Assembly: GCA_023807065.1 (NCBI GenBank) | Contig: JAJJLU010003748.1 | Span: 1-33,668, forward strand | DNA: 33,668 bases | Reading direction: 5' to 3' | From: Isotricha intestinalis | Lineage: Eukaryota > Ciliophora > Litostomatea > Vestibuliferida > Isotrichidae | Shown here: piece by piece, positions 1 through 11,265 of the stretch | How the letters are laid out: each line of letters begins with the position of its first letter | How positions within the stretch are numbered: position 1 is the first letter of the stretch | Made by a program: the position numbers and the translations under genes | The notes under the pieces: generated by a model | What the model was told of the DNA's origin: nothing | Seen by the model: the letters and a program-made list of their open reading frames with translations, nothing else | The model's database searches: none

Positions 1-81
1 TTTATTACTTTTATTTTATTTTTTATTAAATTTTAATTATTATTTTAATTGAATAATTTATTTATTATTGTATATTATATT

Positions 82-340
82 TTAATTAGTTTTTTTTATT
101 TCTTTTTTTGAAAAAGCAGATGAAGGATTATAATTTTTTTTTGGAATATTCATCATTAATTTCTTACTAAATTTTTCTTTTCAATAATTTTTTGGAGCTT
201 CATCTATATTTTTTGGTGAAGGAAAAATTTTTTTAATTAAGAATTTTTTTATTTTTTAAAAAAATATTTTAAAATATATCTGACCCTAATTTTTTTACTT
301 TTAATTCTTTTTTTGATTATCCTTGGTTTCCACTTTGAAA
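82..340 (-). pseudogene. Relic of a 3' coding end, unidentified
   Basis: On the minus strand, positions 225-82 read as 47 codons ending in TAA, with a single in-frame TGA at 183-181 where the context would suit Trp. The composition is coding-like: Pro, Ser and Lys rich, with FPSPKNIDEAPKNY before the TGA. Just upstream, in a second frame, 340-272 reads as a 23-codon coding-like stretch (SGNQG, then SKKELKVKKLGSDIF) with one TAA at a Gln-like position. The two pieces would join only through a frame change between about 226 and 271. I do not recognise the family. It looks like the C-terminal end of a decayed gene, but the pieces are short and chance is not excluded. Confidence 0.28.
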
Positions 341-1210
341 AACAATATAAAAAAATTCTAATAAAAAAAATTTATTAGAGAAAAAATTACTTAATAGCTA
401 ATAAAATTATCAATTATTATTGAAAATTTAGTTTTCATTTCTTTTTTATATTTTATAAAATAATTACAATTAGAATTAATATTATTCATATTATATAAAG
501 AGTTTATTAGATATTTTTTTTGATAAATTGAAAAATCAATTTAAAAGCGATATCTGATAAATAAAAATATATAAAAAAAAGGAAAAGAAATTTGAATAAG
601 AATTTTGAAACTTATAATTAATTTCATCAAGAATTTAAACCCTTTTATTTACCTTTTTATTTTTTATTTATTTAAAAAATAAAATGTTTCTGTCATTATA
701 TTCTATATTTTAATATAAATTTAAAAAAATTTAATTAAAATATATATATTTAAATAATATGTAAATTTGAAATTGGGAATTAAAATATATGTTCTATTTT
801 TTAAAAGTTTGTTACAATATAAGGAAGAATGATAATATCATTAACATCACATAAAGTGATGTTATTACAAAGGCTATTAAAAAAATTTATTTTATTTTTT
901 CATTTTTTTTAAATAAAAGATAATATAAAATAAAAGGTAAATATGAAAAAATATTACCTTTTCTCCTTAAAACATTAAACTACTTATAAGCAATCAAACT
1001 AACATTGAAAATGTATATAATATTTTTAATTATATCGACAATAATAAACTTTTTTTTTTCATTTCAAAATGAATAAAGAAAAAATATTACAAAGAGTGAA
1101 AATGAAAAAGGAAATAAAAAAAAAATGAATTAAATAAAATTCATTTCTATGATATTAAAAAAATTAAGTCGTAGTTTTTATATATTTTGGTTTTTTCTTC
1201 AAATTGAAAA
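341..1210. other. AT-rich non-coding stretch
   Basis: No convincing reading frame on either strand. Two perfect 9-bp inverted repeats lie close together: 842-850 with 856-864 (loop 851-855) and 932-940 with 954-962. Their number is what one expects by chance in sequence this AT-rich, so no function is assigned. Confidence 0.5.
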
Positions 1211-1598
1211 ATGGATTTATTTTCTATGGTAATGGGAGGAATAGGAACAGATATTCTTTTTTATCCTTTGACAACAAATGAATATGAATTGTTTAAAAAT
1301 CATAATGGAATTACAAAAAGAAAAAGAATTATTAGAGAAAATTTATGAATATAATGAATTGAAAAGGATGGAATACAATTTTAATTTCAATAATTATATG
1401 ATATTTATTTTTTTTTCTACTTATTCACAAAAAGTAAAAAGACATTCTTATGAATATACAGAAATGAAATCTTATGAAAATAATTCAGGCAATATAAAAA
1501 TTTATTCAATTAAATCTAAAATGATTGATTTATTTTTAATTATGATATTTACTTATAATTTATATTTATATAAAAGGATTTCAAATTTCTTGGATTAA
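1211..1598 (+). pseudogene. Gene relic, possibly mitochondrial carrier first helix
   Basis: An ATG at 1211 opens 45 codons (stop TGA 1346-1348) beginning MDLFSMVMGGIGTDILFYPL. Gly-Gly-Ile, Thr-Asp and Phe-Tyr-Pro-Leu resemble the first helix of mitochondrial solute carriers, which ends in Pro-x-[Asp/Glu]-x-x-[Lys/Arg], but the charged part of that signature is missing here. An overlapping frame stays open from 1278 to 1598 (106 codons, Lys/Glu/Tyr/Asn rich), longer than expected by chance in non-coding DNA of this composition. The simplest reading is one gene with a frameshift near 1278 and a lost 3' part. The carrier assignment is weak, and a small unknown gene at 1278-1598 remains possible. 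Confidence 0.33.
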
Positions 1599-2183
1599 AA
1601 GGTGCTTTTGATTCAAATTAGATAAAATTTTAATTTAATAAAATAACATTTAAAAAATTTTAATTTGGTTTATTTTATTTTATATACTTTTTATCACTTT
1701 TAATTAATTCATTTGATTTAAACAATTTTTTTAACAATTTCACCAATAATTACAGTTTTTAATTTATTAAATGAATTTTTCTTTTTCATATATTAATATA
1801 TATATAGAAGAAGATTGTGTTTTTATTTTCATTACAAGAATTTAAAAGTTTTCTTTATTGATTATTATTTTTTATCTTATTTTTTTTATTTTGGAAAAAT
1901 TTTTTCTTTTTTTGAATTAAAAACAAATTAAAAATTTAAGAATAATTTATTTTTATATAATCAAAAAGCATTTCTTTTTTTTGAATTTAGATTTAATAAA
2001 ATTTTCAAAATCTTCTTTTTAAAAATTGAATTATAATATAATTAAACTTTCTATATATTATTATGAGAAAATTTATTGAATCTAAAGTTATTGAATTTAT
2101 GTATAATATTTAAAAATAATGAAATAAAAACTTATATTTTTTGTCTATAAAAATTTCATCAAAAAAAAACTATAATTCAACAA
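1599..2183. other. Intergenic, no feature seen
   Basis: AT-rich, with many stops in all frames. Up to about 1650 there are a few codons that could extend the preceding relic (Lys-Gly-Ala-Phe-Asp-Ser-Asn after a one-base shift). Nothing else is supportable. Confidence 0.5.
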
Positions 2184-4080
2184 CAAAACTCATTTATTAA
2201 ATTTAGAAAACCTTAAATTAAAAAACAACAATCAAAAAAATGATAAAATTCCAAAACCAAAGAAAATAAGGAAAATAACTCCATCTCCAATATAATTAAG
2301 AATAAAACCAAATAATAAAGACAAAAACTCATCTTTTGTAACAACAAACTCATATCGTCTTTCTCCAAATCAAAATAACATAAAACCTAAAAAACAAAAA
2401 CAAAGAAGTATAAGTGAAAAAGATAATAGAAAAAATACAATTTCTGATTCAATTTCTAAAAGAAATACATCAAATAAAAATGATATAAATAATAATCGTT
2501 CTATTTCATTAAATGAATCTTCAATAATTAATTCAAATTCAATGATATCTGAGCATAAAAGTTATAATTAATATTCTCCTAATAAAATTCATTTTTCATT
2601 TTCAAAAAAAATGCAATTCAAATTCATTCTAATCATTTAAATTCAAATAATTCTCCAATATTATCTTTAAGTATAAAATCAAAGCAAAAAATAACAATTA
2701 ATAAAAAAACCTTTTCTCCTTTTTGTTTTGATGGAATTAATAATTAAATAAAAAAAATAAAACCATTAACTCAATTTTATGATAATTTAAAAATAAATTC
2801 TTTTCAATCTAAAAAATTTTCCAAAATTTTAAATCCAAAAAATTTATAAATATAGTAAAATCAAGTTCAAAAAATTTTAGTAAATCAATAAAAACAAATA
2901 CAAGTAAAAATATATCCACATAAAATACAATAAATTTAGCAAATAATCACATTCACAAAAAAAAAAAATAAATCAAAAAGTAACAAATAAAAAAAACATA
3001 AAATCAATAAATTCTAATAATTCAAATATTAAAAACATAGAAAAAGAAGATGAAAAAGAAAAAACACGTTTTCAAAATATATTAATAAATGGTACAAATA
3101 CATCATTTTCATTATTAAATATAAAAGAATCTAAAAATAATATAATAAAAATATAAAATGTATTCATGATATAAGTAAAACAGGAATATCAGGTGATGAA
3201 AAAAAAGTAAATCAAGATAATTATTTCATATTTAAAAATTTTGCAAATTCTTTTTCAAATATATATATGGAAATATGTGATGAACATGGTTATTATGGTC
3301 AGGAAGTAAGTGAATATATAAGAGAAAATTTACCAATGGATTTAAATCACATAATAAAAAAAAAATTTAAATGTCCAAAAAGACAATTTAACTTAAATGA
3401 TGACAGAAATATTAATAAAAGAAAATGAAAATTTATTAAAAAAGCCAAATATAGATACAAATTTATCAGGAACAATATGAGTATCTTTAATATATACTCC
3501 AAAACAATTATAATAGCAAACATAGGTGATTCTATATTAATATTAGGTAAACAATTAAAAAATAATATATGGGAAAGTGAAATATTATCAAGAGATCATA
3601 AACCAAATATTCCAGAAGAATCCCAAAGAATAAAAGAAAAAGGAGGAAGAATTATCAAATGAAAGATGAATATGGTAATTTTATAGTACCTTTAAGAGTC
3701 TATATGAAAGATAAAGATATGCCTTGGCTTAGCTATGACCAAAAGTTTTGGTGATTATTATGCTACTATTGCTGGTAATATTTATATTCCTGAAGTTAAA
3801 GAAAGATTCTTTTGTCAAGAAGATAAATTTTTGTATTTGAATTTGAATAATTTTCTAAATTTTTTATAGTCCATTTTAATCGAAATTATCCAATTTCTCC
3901 ATTAAAATCTTCATTAACAATAACATGAAAAGGAATAATAAATTGAGTATTTGATAAAATTATTGTTCAAAATTTTTTTTCTAATAATTTAGTAATAGGT
4001 GAAGAAATATTAATAAAAGAATTGAAATGTCATCAATTTAATATAAAAATGAATATAATTTATCTCAAATAAAGACAATA
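2184..4080 (+). pseudogene. Degraded PP2C-type Ser/Thr phosphatase
   Basis: PP2C enzymes are Mn/Mg-dependent Ser/Thr phosphatases. Here the family motifs occur in order but in different frames. They are VNQDNYF (near 3212), ICDEHGYYG (3273-3299, DGHG expected), a PNIDTNLSGTI stretch followed by an in-frame TGA at a Cys-like position, ANIGDS (3516-3533), LSRDHKP then a Glu-Gly-Gly-Arg segment, a KDKDMP segment, and GLAMTKSFGD (3726-3755). Frames change near 3400, near 3501-3505, at about 3660 and at 3724-3725, where an extra T separates MP from GLAM. The 5' third (2184-3170) is Ser/Asn/Lys-rich low complexity broken by TAA codons at Gln-like positions. After about 3810 the conserved ASDG region is unrecognisable. 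The start codon cannot be placed. The many independent lesions and the DGHG change to DEHG make a working phosphatase unlikely. Confidence 0.8.
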
Positions 4081-4693
4081 GTGAGAATGAGAAGTTAAAT
4101 GAAATTTTATTAAAATACTTATATAATTTATTTTTATTACTATTTATATTGGTGTATATATTTTTAGAATAAATATTATGAAATTAAATCATAATTAGAT
4201 TTAATTTTCCCTTTATTAAATGGATATGATTTTAAATATTTCAATTCATTTTTAGTTTTTTCATAAATATTTTTTTGAGTAATGATTAAATGAAAAAAGA
4301 AATTTAATTGTTAATTAATTTGTTGAATAAAAGAGAGTATTTAGATATATCCTATATATATGAAATAATTTGTTATTTTAATAAAAAATCATATCTTTTA
4401 TAATCAAAAGATATTTATCAAACATTAAAGATTTTTTAATTTTAAAATTACTAAAATAAAGAAATTTAAATAATTTAAAAATATTTAAGATACGAAAAAT
4501 GTTTATTTTTATTTTTAACATTTTTAGTTATTTAATTTATATTGAAAAATTCAATGATTTTTCAAATTTAAAAATAATATTTATAAAATTCTGATATACA
4601 AAAATTTATAAATAATATAATTCATAATTAATAATATATAATATATAATAAAAATATATAAATAATATTAATTATTTGATAAAAATTAATAAA
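4081..4693. other. Convergent intergenic stretch
   Basis: This lies between the 3' ends of the phosphatase relic and the protease gene. No reading frame is supportable. One perfect 9-bp inverted repeat (4391-4399 with 4406-4414) is within chance expectation. Confidence 0.5.
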
Positions 4694-7668
4694 TTATTTA
4701 TCAAAATAACTAACAATAGAATTAAAATCATTTTCATCTTTAATATTAATAATTTGAATATTTTGAAAAGAACGTAGATCTTTTTCAACAAAATCAGAAC
4801 ATTCTTCACTTTCTTCATTTTCTGATTTTGACTCATCAATTTCCATATTATTTTCATCATTATTTTTTTCTTTTTTTGAAATACATCCAATACCAAATTC
4901 TTTTGGCTTTTTTATAAAAACATTCATTATAAAAATTAATAATATCTTTATTTCTTTTTAATACAATTTATCATTTTTTCAAGAATGTCAAAAATATAAT
5001 TTCCAGAAATAATTTGTCCAATATTTCTTTTAAATTCACTTAATAAATTATAATCTTTTTCTTCTAAAAAAGTGATAACTGAATTATTATAAGATTCAAA
5101 ATCTTCATCTGAAAAATTATCACCATCATTTAAATCATAATCACAAAAAAATTTATTTATTTTTTCTTTAATTTCATCTGGTTTTTTTATAGATTGAACA
5201 TAAAAAATCATTCCAGCAACTGTAAATTCTTTTTTTATTGAAGTTTCAACATTATAACCTAATTGTTTGTTTTATTCTTAATTCATCATAAAAGTTTTCG
5301 TTTAATATTTGCTCTAATAAATATAATAAACAATATTTTTTTATTTCTTTTAAATTACAAATATCTCCTATTTGAAAATATGGTAATAAACAATTATTTT
5401 CATTTTCTAAATCTTCTGATTCAAAATAATAATTTATTCTTTTTTCATTTGGAAAATTCCCTATTCTTGTTTTACGAATAGCATTATATGTTAGTGCTTT
5501 TTTTTCTGTGTTTGGATTATTAAAACTTAATAATTGATTTTCCACAAAGTATATTATTCTTTCTGCATCTTTTGGAATAATATTTTCTTGAATTAACCAT
5601 TCAATTTTGTTTTTGAATATAAATTATTTATAAAATAAATAAAATCTTCTTCTATTAAATTTTTTTCATTTCAATATTTTAATATTTCTTTATATTTGAC
5701 AATTTGGTTTTTATAATATTGATAAGGTATACGTACGAATTTAGAAAATTTATAATTTGATTGTTCATCAACTGAATCTAATTTTTATTTTCAAGAATAT
5801 TAATGGCATCTTTTAATTTAATTAATAGTTTATTGTTAATATTTTTTATTTTAGTAATATCTTTTAATTTTTGTACTTTATTAAAAATTTATTTAGCCAA
5901 ATTTTCAATTTTATCACTAAAACCTATAATATCAATATTAATTTTATTAAAAGTAAAAGAAAATTTAATGGTGTTATCAAATAATTCTCCAAATAGTATT
6001 CTTCACTTAATTCTTCTTCTAATAAATTTAATAATAAATTGCAATAATTTTTAAAAGTATCATATTTAAATTTAAATTTGAAATTGAACAGATACAAGAA
6101 ATATATACTTTTGGTATTTTAAAAAAAATATCTGGTTTATAATAAATTGTATGATATGAATCAACAATTTTTTTAGGATATTTATATTCTTCTGGATTAA
6201 TATTATATTGCTTAAAATCAATTAAATCAAATTTTTCAGGAATAAATATATTTTTTTCAGGATAACCTAAATCAAAATTACTTATATCAATTAAAGGAAA
6301 ATCATTGAATTTTTCTTTATAATATTCAATTCCCATCCAATTCTCAGTTATATAATTATATTCTTTTTTATCTTTTGAAAGAATATATATATTTAAATTT
6401 TTCAAAGTGAGAAAATTTAATGTTTGTTTAATTAAATCAGGTTCATAATCTTCGATAATATAATCAGAATAAATAACTTTATTTATAGGATAAAGACTTA
6501 AATTTTGTGATAAATTTGCACAGTTTTCAATTGGATCATCTTTTTCATAATAATCAAAAGCAATTTTTGAACATTTTTGGATTTCCCTAAAAAAATTTTC
6601 ATTAATATCATTATTTTGAAGATATTTAATATAAGATAAAATAATAGAAATGATTTCATTAATATTATTATATCCTTCTTTAGTTAATTTAATATGTATT
6701 TCAAATTCAGTGTAAAAATTTCCATTTACATAATATGAAGTTAATAATTCTATTATATAATGTTTTTTTCTTAAAAAAGAAGTTAAAGAATGACTTCCTT
6801 CATGTCCTAAAATACTAGTAACATATTCAAAAGGTTTAGATTTATAATATTTATTATAATTAACATTAATAACCCAATATAATTTTAAAATATAATTATT
6901 TTTCACAGAAATAACTTTATAAATATAACCCATATTATTTTCATCATATAAATTTAAATTATTATTGACTTGATTAATATACTCTTTATCTTTTTTAATC
7001 AAAGAAAATTTTTCAATAATTATATTATTAATTTTTTCAATAGGAATATTAGATTGAACACAAAGACTCATTTTATCAGGAGTATAAAAGGATTTATAAA
7101 AGTTAATAACTTTATCTCTAATATCATTTCTTTTTAAAGTTTTTAAACATCCACAAATGAATTTATTAAAATTACTATTTTTATATCCTTCTATTACTTT
7201 TAAATGTTCAATTCTTTCATCATCATCTCTAATATCCATTTTAAATTCAGAATGAATAGCATTTATTTCTTTTTCTATTAAATCTTTATTAAAAAGAGGA
7301 CAAATAAAAAATTGAACAAACATATCTAAACTTTGTTCAAAAGCTTCATTAGAAATATCATATTGAAAATTAGTATTTTCAATCGAAGTATATGCATTAG
7401 AAGAACCTGAATTTTTATTAATATAATCGTCAAAAGAATTATTTTTTGGATATTTTTCAGTTCCTAAAAAAAGAGAATGTTCTAAAAAATGAGCTAAACC
7501 ATTTATTTCATTTGGTTCATATGATGAACCTATTTCTATATTCATAGATACTGCACCTGTTTTTGAAGAAGGATCTCTTATTATTAAATATTTTAAACCG
7601 TTTGATAAGGTATTTGTGTAATATTCATTTTTATCGTTTTGAGATTTTATTATTGTTGTCTCAGACAT
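4694..7668 (-). pseudogene. Insulin-degrading-enzyme-like M16 metalloprotease, C-terminal half frameshifted
   Basis: M16A insulysins are about 1,000-aa zinc proteases made of two halves of two domains each. Codons 1-546 (7668-6028) are intact and carry the inverted zinc motif HFLEH (His60, catalytic Glu63, His64), the GSSNAYTS stretch and the third ligand Glu141 in the HSEF segment, at the spacing seen in the family. From about 6065 onward the protein continues recognisably but in changing frames. Shifts occur near 6065, 5990, 5782-5786, 5605-5608, 5263-5269, 4948-4950 and 4913-4925. In-frame stops occur at 5891-5889 (TAA, Gln-like) and 5673-5671 (TGA, Trp-like). The family's LRTKEQLGY signature appears as LRIKQ plus QLGY across the 5263-5269 shift, followed by IFYVQSIKKP. 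The final stop is at 4696-4694, giving a near-normal total length of about 990 codons. Recent pseudogenisation is the simplest view. Sequencing error, or expression of the N-terminal half alone, are alternatives. Confidence 0.85.
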
Positions 7669-8475
7669 TTTCTTTTAAAGTGGATAAATGATTAATATTT
7701 AAATTTTTTATTGATAAAATAATTATACAATTTATATTTTAATTGACAATTTTTAAAAATGTGATAATTGAAAGATTGAATTATTGGTCATTGATTCATT
7801 AATATTATATTATGTATTGAAAATATTTAAAAAATCTTAATTTAATTCTTTTATAAATACATACATATTTCATTCCATATGATTCTTATTTTTTCTTTTG
7901 GCCAATATATTACTATTCAAATAATGTAAAACTAATATGAATAAACTTAACTAAAAGAATAACTAAGATTCAAGGAAAAAAATACCCTTCAAATGATTTT
8001 TCAAATGATAATCTTGTTGAAATAAAAGAAACTCTAATTTTATTAACTGATATTGATATTTATCAAAAACTTTTTAATTCTTTTTTGTTGTAAGAAATTA
8101 TAATATTTTTCTTAAATTTTTATTTTAATTTCTTAAATCGAATGAATAAAGCGATTAAAATTTTATATTCAGAAAAAAGAATAAAGTTTAATTTTTTAGG
8201 CATAAATAAATAAATCAAATAAATTAAAAATTTATAAATAATTGAATATATTTTTAGTTTTAAATTTAATACTTCTTTTATTAAAAAAATTTAACAAACA
8301 AAATATTGAATTTATAATTTAAATTACTTTTATTTTTTTGAATATATTTTTAATTGGCATTTAAAAAAAATAATAATAATATATTATATTTTAATCTCGA
8401 ATAAATAATTAAATTGACATTTTATCTAAAACAATTATTATTAATCAAAAAAATATATTTTTTCCAATTCGATAA
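7669..8475. other. Divergent intergenic region
   Basis: This separates the protease start from the 717-aa gene. Apart from the scrap at 7941-8093 it is AT-rich with no supportable frame. It must contain the promoters of both flanking genes, but no element can be singled out. Confidence 0.5.
7941..8093 (+). pseudogene. Short coding-like scrap
   Basis: Fifty codons free of stops end in TAA at 8091. Composition is mixed and protein-like: KIQGKKYPSNDFSNDNLVE, followed by a hydrophobic LILLTDIDIYQKLF segment. No ATG opens this frame; the nearest ATG (7937) is in another one. It could be a remnant of a decayed gene or an exon of an unrecognised small gene. No family is recognised. Confidence 0.25.
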
Positions 8476-10629
8476 ATGGATTTATCAAAAGAAAAATCAC
8501 CAAGTTTAAGAAGTTTAAAAAACTCTCAAATAGATAATTCAATGAATATAATTGATTCTCAAAAGTTAAGAAAAACATATTTAGAAATATTTAAAGATAA
8601 ATTAAATTACGTAGGACCAAATTTTCAGTTAAGTGAAAAGCCAACTGGAGCCTATTCAAATTTATATAAAGATGGAATTAGAATGTTTGATGAGATTGAA
8701 AAGAATAATAATAGTAATTTTAGTAGTTTAAAAAATAGTACAATTGCTCCTTCAAAATCAGAAAAAAATGTTTCATATATGGGTGGTAGAAAAAAACTTA
8801 AATCTCCTTTTAAAAATAATTTATCAAAAAATCCTTATGAAAAACTTAATTTTCCATATAATATAAATAAGAGTATGGATAAAAAAAAAAAAGAAAAAAA
8901 GGCTAAGAAAAAAATAAAAAATGAAGATGAAATTTTATCTAAAACTATAAATAGTGAAAATGGAAATGAAGAAAATATAATTGATGAAATTGAGAAAAAA
9001 TTAGATCCTGAAATAGAAAATAATAATTCAATTGAGAATAATAAAAAACAAAAAATGAAAAAAATAATGTTTAATGATAATCCTATTTATAATGATAAAA
9101 AAATAGAAAATAGAAATAATTTATTTAGAAAAACTAATGAATATGATATTAAAAAATATAATCATGTTTATGGAGTAAATACTTTTGGACATAATAGAAT
9201 ATTATCTTTAAAAGAGTGGAATTTTAAAAACAATCAATTTGAAAAATTAAAATTTGATTTATATGGTAAAAATCATTTCAATTTTAATAGATTTTTTGAT
9301 AATGATAAATTATTTTCTAATTATAATAATAGTAAATCTAATTTTCATTTTGGGAATAATAAAGGATTTTTTCAAAATTTATTTTCTTCTGGAAAAAAAT
9401 TTCATTTTAAAAATTATAAAAATCATTATTCTCATTTATTAAAACATAGTCATTCATGTATTAATAAAAAATCTAAATCAGATAATTTTTTTGATTTAAA
9501 TCATCCTGAAATTAAAAAATTTTTAAAAAAATCAAAAACTTATGATTTTTTATTTAATCATAAAGATTTAAGTTTAATCAATGATTTATTAAATGATCTT
9601 CATTATAATTTTTATAAAACAAATGGAATAAGAAAAGGAATATTAAAAGATTTTAAAAGTAATTCAATTTATAAAAGAAATCCTGCTTTAAAATATCAAA
9701 ACAATCGATTTAATACAATGGATCATTTAGACAAAAGAAAAAATTTAAAATTTAAAAATGGATATGATAATAAAAGAAAAAGTCTTAAAAATTTATTATT
9801 AATTAATGGAAAAAGAATTGATGATACTTATTTAAGTTTTTTTGATTCTATTCAAGCTGATTATTTTAATAATGATGATACAAATGAAAGAATAAATTTA
9901 TTAATACATAAAATTAAAAAATCAAATCTTGAAAAAAATAATATTTTAAAATGTTATCAAGAACAATGTCAAAAGGATTTAAAAGAATTACAAAATGAAA
10001 AAAATGATTTACAAGAAAAAAAATTTTCCTATTTTAAAGAAAAAAGATTAAAAAAAGTAAATGAAAAATTAAAACCAAAAAGTAGAAATAGTAATATTAA
10101 AAAAGGTCATAGTAAAACTTTATCAATTAATTTAAAATCAAATAATAAGAATTTAACTCAATTCGAAAATTATAATAATAATGAAAATTTAAATAATAAT
10201 TTTCAAAAAGCAAAAAGTAATATTAATTTATTAACTGAACCAACAACAAATAAAGATTATAATAAAATTAATTCATCTGAAAGAAATTATAGAAATTGGG
10301 AATTTTCAACATGTAAAACTGAAAGAATTGATTTAGAAAATAATAATAATCTAAAAAGTAGAAATAATAAAGCAATTTGTAGAAAAAGTTTGAGTGATAT
10401 ATTTGATTATAAAAGAAATAATGAAATTTCTGAAAAAAATGATTATATAAATAAAGTAAAAGAAGATTTAGAATATTTAAAAAAAGAAAAATTAAATAAA
10501 AGTACTTCTTATTCTGCAAATAATTTAAATCAAATCAATAAAAAAATTAATATAATGCCTGTTAATAGTCTTAAAGATGTTGTTGAAATGAAAGATTTTT
10601 ATTATAATTTAAACACAAAACTTAAATGA
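8476..10629 (+). CDS. Low-complexity Lys/Asn-rich protein of unknown function (717 aa)
   Basis: I do not recognise the family. The protein is strongly basic and polar, rich in Lys, Asn, Ser and Phe, with no membrane segment or signal peptide. Residues 135-150 form a Lys/Glu-rich basic block. Residues 250-380 are His/Phe/Asn rich. Residues about 470-540 look helical and coiled-coil-like (LEKNNILKCYQEQCQKDL and onward), and another short helix ends the protein. The start at 8476 follows AT-rich intergenic DNA, and the frame is uninterrupted for 2.1 kb. It ends in TGA, unlike the TAA of nearly all neighbours, with an in-frame TAA three codons later as backup. A structural or cytoskeleton-associated role is possible but not shown. 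Confidence 0.8.
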   Translation: MDLSKEKSPSLRSLKNSQIDNSMNIIDSQKLRKTYLEIFKDKLNYVGPNFQLSEKPTGAYSNLYKDGIRMFDEIEKNNNSNFSSLKNSTIAPSKSEKNVSYMGGRKKLKSPFKNNLSKNPYEKLNFPYNINKSMDKKKKEKKAKKKIKNEDEILSKTINSENGNEENIIDEIEKKLDPEIENNNSIENNKKQKMKKIMFNDNPIYNDKKIENRNNLFRKTNEYDIKKYNHVYGVNTFGHNRILSLKEWNFKNNQFEKLKFDLYGKNHFNFNRFFDNDKLFSNYNNSKSNFHFGNNKGFFQNLFSSGKKFHFKNYKNHYSHLLKHSHSCINKKSKSDNFFDLNHPEIKKFLKKSKTYDFLFNHKDLSLINDLLNDLHYNFYKTNGIRKGILKDFKSNSIYKRNPALKYQNNRFNTMDHLDKRKNLKFKNGYDNKRKSLKNLLLINGKRIDDTYLSFFDSIQADYFNNDDTNERINLLIHKIKKSNLEKNNILKCYQEQCQKDLKELQNEKNDLQEKKFSYFKEKRLKKVNEKLKPKSRNSNIKKGHSKTLSINLKSNNKNLTQFENYNNNENLNNNFQKAKSNINLLTEPTTNKDYNKINSSERNYRNWEFSTCKTERIDLENNNNLKSRNNKAICRKSLSDIFDYKRNNEISEKNDYINKVKEDLEYLKKEKLNKSTSYSANNLNQINKKINIMPVNSLKDVVEMKDFYYNLNTKLK

Positions 10630-11265
10630 AATAGATAAATAAATATTATGTAAGTATGGTTTAGTTCTTATTTTTTTAATATTTTTTATTTTTTTTATTT
10701 TTATTTAATTTGATTTTATGATGTTATAAATCTGAATTATCAACTAAACTTATATGAGAATACTTTAATGATTTTCCAAACTTTATTAATTATTTCTTTA
10801 AGTTCATATTAATCTTTATTTTATATTCATTTTTTATTATATAATTTATAAACACTTTTCATTTGATTTATTAAGAGAATGCATTTTATATTTATAATTA
10901 TTTATTATTTAATTTTCTCCTCAAACATATTTTTAAAAATTCTCTTTTTTGATTGACACTTTTTTATAAAATTCATTCAATTAATCTTTTCTTCTTAAAC
11001 CTTTTATTTATGATTTTTATCTAAATCATTATATATTTACTAAAAGAAAAAAAAAGTCATTCAATTATAGTATTATTCATTATTATATTTAAATTATAAT
11101 ATTCTCAATTTAAATCAACAATTTCTTTTTCCTTTAAAGAAACTAAATTATATATAATTTTTCAATCAATTTATTTGTTAAATTTTATAATAAAAATTAT
11201 AATTAAATAAAATAAATGACATAAAAAATTTATAAAAAATAAATTTATAATACAAAAAATAAAAT
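10630..11265. other. Intergenic, no feature seen
   Basis: AT-rich sequence upstream of the YIPF6-like gene. Minus-strand fragments around 10770-10990 read as short Lys-rich stretches broken by many stops, which is not distinguishable from chance. Confidence 0.5.

Noticed and set aside
842..962. Two perfect 9-bp hairpins close together (842-864, 932-962)
   Set aside because: At this A+T content about a dozen such hairpins are expected in 33 kb; no further RNA-like or transposon-like structure surrounds them.
10700..11000. Possible decayed minus-strand gene
   Set aside because: Only short Lys-rich pieces between frequent stops; no motif and no consistent frame.
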